Assembly: GCA_027858965.1 (NCBI GenBank)
Contig: JAQIBS010000193.1
Location: 21,843-85,842, forward strand
Reading direction: 5' to 3'
DNA length: 64,000 nt
From: Kiritimatiellia bacterium
GTDB lineage: Bacteria; Verrucomicrobiota; Kiritimatiellia; RFP12; UBA1067
The notes below the pieces were generated by a model, which ran no database searches, was not told where the DNA came from, and saw nothing but the letters and a program-made list of their open reading frames with translations. The translations under genes were made by a program, and so were the position numbers. Shown here piece after piece: positions 26,401 to 38,400 of the stretch. Positions within the stretch are counted from its first letter, which is position 1; each line of letters starts with the position of its first letter.

Positions 26401-29400
26401 CCTCGATCGTTTCATTTTGGTGGAAAGTCTCGAGTTATTCCTATTCCAGCTATTACAATGGATATCTGAACTTTCTGGTTGACGGATCTATTGTTGAATA
26501 CATATACGGGGTACAGGACTGGGCCCTTGTGTCCTATACGCTTCCAGCTGGTACGCATACGCTGCAATGGCGTTATGATCAGAGGAAATACTATGCAAAT
26601 GATAACTGTGGTTGGGTGGATCAACTGACTGTGACGCCCGATTGGCCGGAAGTTTCCTTCACTGCCACGGCACAGAGTGTTGCTGAGGATGCGGGGACAG
26701 CCATCGTTTCGCTGCAATTGAACCGGCAGGAGACCGATCCTGTGACTGTCCCCTACACTTTCAGCGGCACAGCGTCCTACGGAACTGATTACACCTGCGC
26801 CCCGTCGGGCAGCGTTACCTTCGCAGTTGGTCAAACCTCGCAGACAATTGCCGTGAATATCACAGATGATAGTCTGCCTGAATCCACGGAAAATGTGGAG
26901 CTTATTCTTTCTCCGGCTGATGGCGTTCTGATCGGATCGCCGTCGACACACACTGTGGAGATTCAGCCCAATGACGGTACTCCTGTTATCACATCCTTTG
27001 CCCTGCAAAGTGGCGGTATGACAACCACTAGTCGTAACATAACTCTGGATCTTGAGGCCACTGGTGACCCGATCGATTATCGCCTCAGTGAAGATCCGGG
27101 ATTTGCCGGTGCTGCGTGGACTGCATTTACAGAAATGCCTGGTTTTACCCTCTCCAGTGGATTCGGTGATAAAACCCTCTATGTTCAGGTACGTACTTTT
27201 ATTGATGGCTTCGGCTATGCCGAATCTGATCCCGCGACGACCGTCGTCACCCTGATCCCGACGCTGGCGGATGCCTTGGGTGTCGTAACGGCCGAGACGG
27301 GTGGCGCGGCCAACTGGTTTGGCCAGACAGAGACCTCTCTCGACGGCGGGGCGGCACAGAGCGGGATGTCAGCCAATTACTATAATACATCGTGGGTCAG
27401 AACCACGATCGAGGGCACGGGAACTGTTTCGTTCCAGTGGTTCTTCACGACCGGATACAATTATGGCATCTCGCTTAAGTGCCTGACCAACGGCGTACTC
27501 GTGGCTACGGTAACCTCGCCGGGAACCTGGACACCGGTATCGCTGACTTTCGATACGCCGGGCACGCACACTCTTGAATGGCAACTCTATTCCTACTATC
27601 CGACAACGTCTTACAGCACGAGAGCGTACGTCGACTTGGTCGACCTGTCCGGCTGGATCTATCCGCAGGTGGCTACGCCCCTGTTTGATCCGTTGGACGG
27701 AACGCTGTTCTCCGACACGCAGAATGTGACTCTCACCTGCGCGACACTGGGTTCTCAAATCTTCTATACGCTGGATGGTAGCGATCCGACCACCAACAGC
27801 GTGGTTTATGCTGCGCCGATTACTTTGTCTGAGACCACAACTGTTAAGGCCAGGGGTTTCCTGACCGACGCCCCGGACAGTGAAATCGCTGTAGCCACCT
27901 ACATCAAGTCCACAGCTACACCGCTCTTTGATCCGCCCTCAGGAACTCAGTTTGTCGATGAACTTCAGGTGGCGATCACCTCGTCTGTCGCGGGCGTCTC
28001 CATCCGCTATACGCTCGATGGATCCGAGCCAACGACTAATAGCCTGCTCTATACCACCCCGGTGACCTTAACCGGGAATACAACCATACATGCAATGGCC
28101 TTTGATGGCGAGACGCCTGCCAGTACAATCTCTGCAGCCACATATGCGCTGCAGCCGGCAGATGCGCCGACTTTTGATCCCGGCGATGGGTTGCTCTTTG
28201 ATGACACCTGCTCTGTGGTTCTTTCGGACACCACTGTCGGTGCGGAGATTCGCTATACACTTGATGGTACTGACCCCACGACCAACAGCACTCTCTATAC
28301 AGCAGCATTGACTCTCTCCTCACCTATGACCTCTGTTCGCGCACGTGCCTTCAAGAGTGGCATGGCCCCGAGTGACGTGACTCAAGCCGTTTATTTTCGT
28401 CGTGGTGGTATTCATATATGGGGAGATGCCAGCTATGGCATGTCTAATGTGCCGGCTGATATGACAAATGCCTCAGCTTTTGCGATGGGCTATTACCATG
28501 CATTGGCGTTACGAGATAATGGTACAGTTGAATCCTGGGGTTATAATGGTAATGGACAGGGCAATGTGCCTGCAGATCTTACCAACGTAATCTCTGTTGC
28601 AGCGGGCGGAAATCATTCGCTGGCATTGTTGGCAAATGGCACAGTTGAAGCCTGGGGCTATAATGGGTACTTCCAGTGTGACGTGCCCGCTGGACTCGAT
28701 GGAGTTATGGCTGTGGCGGGCGGCGGAGCCCACACGCTGGCATTGCGGGGTGACGGTACTGTCGTGGCCTGGGGTTACAATTACAGTGGCCAGTGCAATG
28801 TGCCTGTCGGGCTCTCTAATGTCGTTGCTATTGCAGCAGGAAATGATTATAGCCTGGCATTACGGGGCGACGGTGTCGTTGAAGCCTGGGGTTACAACAA
28901 CTATGGACAGTGTAATGTTCCGGTTGATCTCTCAAACGTGGTCGCGGTCGTAGCGGGTTATTATCATACTTTGGCGATTGGGGACGATGGTGCGGTTACG
29001 GCGTGGGGCAGAAACAATTACGGTGAGCGTGATGTGCCACCCGGGTCGACCCAGATGGTGGCTGTGGCAGCCGGCATTTATCACTCTGCTGCGGCAGGTG
29101 AGGATGGCATGATGGTTGCCTTTGGTTATGATGGTTACGGACAAAGTCAGGTGCCTGCAGGTATGCAGCATGTAGCTGCACTTCAGGCCCGTAGATATAA
29201 TACGGGTGTGCAGTTTGATAACTTTACCCCCGTTGAAGCAATGCCGCCCTCTGGTTGCTGGATAGTCCCAGGTAATGATGAGCTGAGTGTTTATCTTACA
29301 TCAACTGCAGCAGGGACAATTCGCTATACCCTCGATAGTAGTGAACCAACAGCATCCAGTCCGGTTTACAATGGTCATTTGACCTTATCTCAGACAGCAA

Positions 29401-32400
29401 CAGTGCAGGCCGGACTATTCCGGGGAAGCGAGCGCGTTGGCGAAATTCGTACTGCTGACTATTTCAAGCGGGTTTCGATGCCATCCCTTTCTCCGGTGCC
29501 GCATGATCAGTTAATTCCAGCAGGGGGCACGTTGGCGGTTTCGGCTGCTTGTGTCGATGCCGGTGCCGCCATCCGCTATACGCTCGATGGCAGCGAACCT
29601 ACGGCTGATAGCCCGCTTTACACGTCACAGCTCGTAGTTTCGGGTAAGACTTTGGTTAAAGTCCGCGCTTTTCAGGATGGACTGGTTCCCAGCGAAACTC
29701 TGTCGGCTTTCTATGCCGAGGAAGGTATGCTATATGGCTGGGGGTATAATGGTTCTACGGATTATACTGCACCCACCAATATCATTGATGCAGTCGCTTT
29801 AGCGGCTGGTCGCACCCATACGCTTGCACTCATGCCTGATGGTGCAGTAGAGGCCTGGGGACAAAATGATTATGGTCAATGCACACTTCCTTCCGGTGTC
29901 TCTAACGTGGTGGCCGTTGCTGCGGGGTATAGATACTCGCTGGCATTGCTGGCCGACGGAACAGTCGAGGCCTGGGGGTATAACAACTACAGCCAGTGCA
30001 CAATACCGTACGGTCTTGCTGATGTGATTGCAATCGCGGCTGGAGATTATCATGCTGTAGCGCTGTGTGCTGACGGGTCGGTGCATGCCTGGGGCAGCAA
30101 CGGTCAGGGCCAATGTGCTGTGCCGGCTGAATTGGGTGCCTGCATCGGAATCGAAGCAGGGCAATATCATACGGTAGCGCTGCTGGCCGACTCGACAGTG
30201 GCGGCCTGGGGTTATAACTATCGGGGGCAGAGCACTGTTCCAGCGGGTGTTTCCAATGTGGTGGCAGTCGCTGCCGGTGATCAACATACGCTGGTCCGCT
30301 TTAGAGATGGGAGCGCGACGGCCTGGGGCTATAATAGTGATCAGCAGAGTACGATCCCGGAATCTGTTGATCAGTCGATTGCGATTGCTGCGGGCAGCGC
30401 ACATACTCTTGTGTTAAGTTTGGATGGTTCCATCGCTCTTTGGGGCGATACCCGTTATGATCAGGGGGAGCCTCCTGCTGATCTCCTCCCGAGTGTGACT
30501 CTGATCGATGCTGCCTACAATTATACGTTGCTCCAGTTCGGTACACCAGCACCCGTAACGGCCACGCCACCTTCCGGCAGTTGGATTCCAGCGGAGGATG
30601 GAACTCTCCCAGTTTATCTAAACGCCTCCGGTGATGGTGTCATTCGTTACACACTCGACGGCAGTGAACCATCCCAGACCAGCGCTATCTATACTGGCGG
30701 TCTGCTTATCGCTACCGATACTGTAATCAAGGCTCGTTTTTTCAACGATGCTCTCGCTATCGGCAGGACATTGACCGCCAATTATCTTAAACGCGTGGCA
30801 ATACCGATCTTCACCCCTACATCAGGATCATCATTTATTCCAGCCGATGGTACACTGAGTGTCGCTCTCTCCTGTACCACGCCCGGGGCTGAAATCCGTT
30901 ACACCCTCGATGGTAGCGAACCGACCTCCAGCAGTGGCATTTATACGTCTCCTTTGCAACTTGCTCAGACCACAACCGTGCGTACACGCGCGTTCAAAAC
31001 CGGTATGGCTCCCAGTGCTGTTTCTTTGGCGACCTATGCTGTCAGCGGTGACCTTACGGCATGGGGTAATAACACTCATGGACAGACGACCATGCCCTCT
31101 GATCTTGTTGGTGTCACGCAGATTGCGGCAGGATTTTATAATAATGCGGCTCTGCAGGCAGATCAAAGTGTTCGCGTCTGGGGCTACTCCAGTTATGGGG
31201 TAAACTCTGTTCCGGCTGATCTGACAAATGTGGTGGCTGTGGCACTTGGAACCTATCATGGGCTGGCTTTGCGTTCGTCGGGGACGGTTACAGCGTGGGG
31301 TTATAACGGTTACGGGCAATCGGATGTTCCTGCGGGTCTGCTGGATGTGGTTGCGATCAGTGCTTCACTTTACAATTCGAGCGCACTCAAAGCTGATGGT
31401 TCGGTAGTCATCTGGGGTGGCTCAGGCAATAATATTCTCGAAGTTCCAGCTGCTGTTACGAATGTGGTCTCATTAGATCTGGGTGATAACCATGCGCTCG
31501 CCGTTCGTGCTGATGGCACAGTTGAGGGTTGGGGGTATAATGGCTATGGTCAATGCAATATTCCAACTGGACTCTCTAATGCGGTGGCTGTTGCCTGTGG
31601 CAAATATTTTTCGGCCGTGTTGCAGTCTGACGGAACAGTTATGGCATGGGGGCAGAATAATTACGGACAGAGTACAGTTCCTGTAGGACTTTCCAATGTT
31701 GTCGCCATTGCCTGCGGTAACAATCATACGCTGGCTCTTACGGTTGATGGTAATGTGTATGCATGGGGTGATAACAGCTACAACCAGTGCAATGTCCCCT
31801 CCGGGCTGCCGAAGGTTGCTGCTATTGACGCTGCTGCCGATGAGACCTTCCTGCAATATGGTTTGCTCTCGCCGGTTACGGTTACGCCTCCTGCTGGCAT
31901 GATGGTTCCCGGCAGCGGTTATCCATTCCCTGTACGCCTGCATGGCGTGAAGCTCGGTGGTGCTGTCCGATACACCCTCGATGGGTCGACACCTACCTCT
32001 TCATCACCGATCTACGACGGGTCGATAATGCTCGGTGATGGTGCGACGGTTAAGGCGGCTCTCTTTGTGGCTGGTGTACAGATCGGCAGCACAGCTTCGA
32101 TCACATATCCTTTGCTTCCCGGCGGCGTGGTCTTCAATACCATTACAGTTGCAGCGACACCTGAAGAAGCGGGCACTGCTACAGGTGGTGGTGCGGTGCG
32201 TAAATATGGCGCTACCACAGTTACGGCTACGGTTACTGACCCCGAAAAATATGTTTTCGCCCGCTGGTTGCGGAATGGGGTGCCGGTATCCACTTTGTCA
32301 ACTTACACATTCACAGTTACGGAGAACAGTCTGCTGACTGCTGTGTTCGAGCTGCGCACGTTCCCCGTCACTGTGACAGTCACTCCTTCCGGGCTGGGCT

Positions 32401-35400
32401 GGATCAGAGGTACGGGCTGGTGGAGCTACAATGTTACCAACACTCTGAGCGCATATCCCTACAACGGCTGTGAGTTCTTAGGGTGGGAAAATGCACAGAG
32501 CGGGGCTCCGCTGGGATCAGCCTTAACCTATGCAACAGCCGTTACCAATGAGTTGGCACTGATTGCCCGGTTTAAAGAGCTTGTTACAAGTCATACGGTA
32601 ACTACCCTGACCGACCCCGCGGGAATCGGTGCTGTCAGTGGTGCGGGAGTACATGCCAATGGCGCACTGGTGACCTTCAGCGCTCCGCCGGCTGTGACAA
32701 ATGGTGAGACGCGTGAGGTTTTCTCACACTACTTGCGCAACGGCAGCTGGGCGACATCAGCAAATCCATGGAACTGGTGGATGTCCCGCACTGACCCGGA
32801 AACAGTGGAGGTCACGGCAGTCTATGTTGCTCAGCCGCTGGCTCCCAAGGTCCGTCTGGTTAACAGTAATCTCAATACGCCGGTGCCGATTACCGATAAT
32901 ATGATTGTTTCAGTGGTTTTCGATCGTAAGATGGATTCAACGGTTGCACCTTTGGTGACGGTTTCTAACCGTGCCAGCGCGGTCGTTAAAACCCTGCCTG
33001 CATCAGGAACCTGGTCGGGTTCATATGTCAGTGGCGATACCTATCGCTGCCCGCCGCTGGCCTTTGGCCGTAGTGAGGATGGCGATTGCGTTCTGCGTGT
33101 GGCAGATGCTCGGGATACCTTTGGCGGTATTCTTACTTCCACTAATGCCTGGTCATTCACGGTGGATGCTACTCCGCCTGTGCCGCCAATTCTGAAACTC
33201 ACTCAGTCCAATGATACCTGGTTCACAGTAGGCTGGGTCGACTATGCTCCTCCTGAAGACCTGAACGGGTTCCGGATATATGTGAGTGAGACCTCTTTCA
33301 ATACTTTCGCAGGCTTGAATCCTGTCAGCTATTATGGAAGCAGTTCAAAGTATTATACCCGTTATAATATTGAGCTGGATAAGACATACTGGGTGGCCGT
33401 CGGGCCGCTGGATCGCGCTGGTAATATGGAAACTGTGGCTCAGCCGCTGGCTGTATGTATTCCACGTGCTTTGCCTCCGTCAGTCGCATTGACAGTCACT
33501 GCCGCTGGTGCTGATATTGCGCGTCTGGATTGGACCGGTTATCTTGGTAATTCCTTCGGGTTTGAAGGGTTTCATGTGTATCAGGCCACTGAACCGTTTG
33601 GTACAGTTTCAAACATGATGCCTATTGCAACACTTACCAAGTATATTCGCAATTATACAGTCAGCGGTCTTGACCGCAATCTCACTAACTGGTTTGCCGT
33701 GGTTGGCTATAATACACGTGATGAGATGATTTATGAGGTAGACGCGCAACCGTGGAATGATCCCTATCAGGGGTTGATAACTGAAAACACTACAATTGGT
33801 GCGGCTGGAACCGTGACCGAGATTCTAGGAATGCTGACTGTCAGTTCTAATGCTGTATTGAAGATTCCTGCAGGTGCGACACTTGCCTTCCATCAGGGTG
33901 CCGGTATTGAGGTGGAGCAGGGGGCCCTCATGGCCAATGGAACAGCATTGCGTCCCATACATTTTACGGCAACTAACCATCAGGACGTGGCATTGCAGGC
34001 CGGAGACTGGGCTGGTGTGGTTCTCGGCCCGCAGGCTGGCACTTCAATATTGCGGCATCTCTGGATCGATTATGGATCTGGTCTTACCCTTGACGGGTGT
34101 GCGCCAACCATCGATGCTTGCTCTGCGCATTACAATATCCCCGCCGCCTTCTACGCTAAGGCTGGTTCCACGCTCACAACCTCTGATGCGCTACTTCTCT
34201 ATAACGGAACCGGATTGCTTGCTGAGCCTGGTGCTGCGGTTAGTATAACTCACTCTATTATCCGTAACAATCAGACTAATGCCTGGGCGATCGCCGATGC
34301 CTCTATTGCGGCCCTCAACGTGTGGTGGGGTGCCAGCGAACCGGTTGTTCTGACGTCGAATCTCGTTGGCGCGGTGTCCTATCAGCCTATGCTCGAAAGT
34401 GAACCGTTGCTAACGCCTGCTGCTGATACGGTCGATGGCAACCGCAATATCGGCGATTCGCAGGTGTCTTTAGCTCTGGCCGCACGCGTGGCTGAAGCCA
34501 TGCAGATCAGTGAGGATTCGAGTTTTGCGAACGCCTTCTTTGATGCCTATGCTTCACCGCATACGGTGGAACTCTCTGCTGGTGGCGGGTCAAAAACTCT
34601 CTACATCCGCTTCCGCAATAATTCAGGACAGATCAGCTCAACTGTTATCCTGCCGATTAACTACATTACCGATGGACCACGCATTACCTCTGCGAATATA
34701 CAGGAGGGTAGTGTGCTCAAACGCCCATTCCAGGTGTCAGCTTCTGCTGCTTCTGGGCTCGGCGTAACGGCTTTGCGTCTGCTGGTCGACGATGTTGTGA
34801 TTTCATCCACCAATACAACGTCTTTATCAGCCTGGTGGGATGTCCGATCTCTGGCTACCGGAACTCATCGCGTTCGTATTGAAGCGGAAGACAGCCGTGG
34901 ACAGCTTGGTGTATCATCCTTCAACGTGCGTGTAGCGGTAGACCCGCCACCTAATCCTGTCTTGTCTGCCCCGGCAAACGGATTACTGACTGTTGCATCT
35001 ACTGTGAATGTTGCTGGTACAGCTGAACCCTTTATGCCGGTGACAGTAAAGCGCAATGCCATGTCGGCAGCAACGGTTACAGCCGCAGCTGACGGGAGTT
35101 TTTCCACTGTGCTTTCGCTGGTCGAAGGCGAAAATCGTATTGTCGCCACAGTTGCGGATGCCTTTGGCTCCGGGCGTTCGGGCGAGCGAAAAGTGGTGCG
35201 CGACTCCGGCGCTCCCGAGGCTGTTACTTTGCTGGATGATGGATATATTCAGGGATCAGGTATTCAGCTGACCTGGCTCCAGCCTGCAACAGGCGAAGTC
35301 CCGACTGAATATCGTGTAATATACAGCAGTATACCGTTCACATCCGCTCAAGCTGTTTCCAATACAACGGTTTGGACAGAGGATACACAAATGGCTGTTA

Positions 35401-38400
35401 CACCGATGTTTGACGGTCGCTGGTATCTGGCAGTGGAGGGCCGCGATCTTGCCAACAACCGCTCACCTATCTCCAATGTGCTGACGAATGACTTTGACGC
35501 GACTCCGCCATCCTTCACCATAGCCTATGACAAACCGTCACCGGCCGGCCTGGGTCCGATCATAGTTACTGTCGAATCGAGTGAGACGCTGACCAGTCTG
35601 CCGACTGTGATTGTGACGCCGCCGGCCAGTACAGGGCCTACCATGCTCACAGTTGCCGAGACGGCTCCCAGCCGCTACACCTGTACTTACACGGTGCAGG
35701 CGTCTGCCGGATCAGGGTTGCTGGTCTTTAAGGTGACCGGGACAGACCTCGCCGGGAATAAGGCGACTGCTGTTTTACCGCAGGGACCTTCGATGATCCT
35801 CGACACTAAAGCACCTGACGGAGTTTTGGTTGCTTCTCCGGATGGCTTGATCCAGATTACCAACACAGTACCCATGCAGCTTGCTTTGACTCTGGATGAA
35901 ATCCCTGCCACTCAGCCGGTGCTGAAGTTTACCCCTCCTGAAAGCTTAATGCTTACAGTGGCTCTGGCTGGTTCCGGTACAAACTGGTTTGGCACGCTTG
36001 AGTTACTGCCCTCCATGGGCAGCGGAATAGGCAGCTTCTCCTATACGGCCACAGATGTTCTTGGTAATACCGGCTCTCTGCTGAGCGGAGTGACTCAGAT
36101 AGAGCTGTACAATACGGCCCTGCCTGAACCTCCGCCAGCTGTTACTGATCTGCGTGCTTCTATTGATCAGAAGGACGGTGTAATCAAGCTGGCTTGGCTC
36201 GCTGTTCTTGAAGCTGAAAGCTACCGGCTTTATAGACAGGCCGAGGTCAGTGGCTCTGTGCCGGATATGCTGGTTGCCAGCAATCTGACTGCTGCTACCT
36301 ACGAAGATCTGCCGCTGGAGGATGGTTTCTATCGGTATGTCGTTTGCTCAGAACGCCGTGGCTCTCCTGCTGAACCCAGCCCGATTGCATTGGGATACTC
36401 TGATCGTACCCCGCCACCCATACCGCAGAATCTGACTGCTGCCCTCTCCAGTAACGGTGTGCGTGTTGAGTGGGAATATTCCACCTCCGGTGAGCAGCCG
36501 ACCAAGTTCAGAGTTTACAGGAATGGAACCTTGATTCGCAGCAACATCACGCCCGCCACGCGATTTATTTTAGACAATCCTGCGCGTGGTACATGGGTTT
36601 ACACCGTTGCAGCAGTTGATCGAAACAGCAATGAGGCTCTGTCCAATGAGGCATCCATTGATATGAATCTGCCGGGTGTCGTACGCACTGATGTGATTGT
36701 CGGAGAGGACCGTGTTCCGCGTATTACCTGGCAGACACGTGCTGAACATGTCGGTGTGAATCTCTACCGCAATGGAGTCAAACTCAACACGTCGCCATTG
36801 ACAGGCACGAGTTTTACAGACAGCGGCCTGAGTGGTTCGGCAGTCACGCGCTATGAGGTACGTGGTGTTAACAGCGAGGGCACTGAAAGCGCAGCTCGTC
36901 AATTGCCGGTTTGCCACATAACGAGCACGTTGGCTGTTAATTCAGAAGCCGGCGGTAGCGCATTGCTGCGATACTTTGATCGCTGTGAGGTGACAGTTGT
37001 TAACAGTACCAGCGATGCAGTTTTCGAATCCGCTGAACTCGAACTCACACGTAATATTTCCGGTGGTGCCAGCCTGACACGCAGCGTTGTCGCTGTGAAG
37101 AGCGCACCGTCAGGTGGATCGACCTCTCTCGGGATAACTTTCCCTTGTGCCTCTGTAGCTGGCGAGCAGTCGTTTGCAGGTATGCTGGAGCAGGCGTTGG
37201 ATGATGCCAGTGCATCGGTCCGCTACGAGCTCTCCTTTGATGGCGATACCCCAACGCTTGGTCAGTCTCAAATTGAGATTACAGTCGAGAATCAGCCTGT
37301 TGCCGGTGCTGCCTGTGCGCCGCAAGCCAGATTCTATAACCGCAGTCAGGTGCCAGTGGATATAGTTATGTGGCGTAACGGACAGCCCGGTGATGTTTCT
37401 ATCCGTGTGCTGGATGCAGACGAGACAGAGGTCAATCGTGTTGATGTGATGATGACCAAATCCTCCCTGATTCCTACGCCTGACAGCTTGCGCGGTTTTG
37501 TGCGCATTCCTGCCAATGGTTCGACTCTGATGCTCCTTCCTGAAATTATCGTGCCGGAAGCGCTCGGTGAACAGAGTTCTGCTACCATCAAAATTGTTGC
37601 GAGCCACATCTATACTGCCTGCGGTGAAGCAGGTGAAGAGATTGCCGGTCCATTAGAAGGCTCGCTGCCTATTACTCCACGTCTTACGCCGTACACAGCT
37701 TTCGGACTCCCTGAACACGCGGCCTATCGTGCTGGAGAAAACCTGGTTATCACCGGTTATGCGTTTAACCGCACCAGCGGTCTGCCGATGACAAATGTTG
37801 CGGTGAATGCAGGTGTTGCACTGGATGGTTATGTATGGCTGGTAGAAGGTCAGAGTGATTCTAACGGAAACTTCCGTGTTGCATGGCCCATTTTGCCGGG
37901 TATATCCGGATTGTGTCAGGTGTGGGCTGCGCATCCCGATGTGAGCGACAGGTTGAATCACGGCCAGACTTCCATTTATCAGGCCTACTTCCGTCCAGCG
38001 GAAGGTAATGTTCGCATGGCTGCTAATGATGTTTTGACAATCAGTCTTAATGCATACAATCCGGGTAGCTTTACCTTCACTAATCTGATTTCGGAATTCA
38101 GTGCTTGGCAAATTGTGGATGGGGTCACAAATATGCTGCCGATGAGTGTGGTCAGCGGTGTTGTCAATCAAGTGGAATCACTCGGGTTGCCACCCAAGCA
38201 GTTAGTGCCGATTAAGTTTAAGCTCTACGCAACAGAGGAGGCTCTGCCATCCTTCAACTGCCGCTTTGAACTGGTTACTCCCGAAGGGTTGCGTATTCCG
38301 TTCGATGCGCTTGTCGGAGTCACGGCACCGATTCCGCTGATTACTGTTGCTTCCCCAGCAAAGGGTTACGTAGATATGAGCCTTGATCGCGGTAACACGC

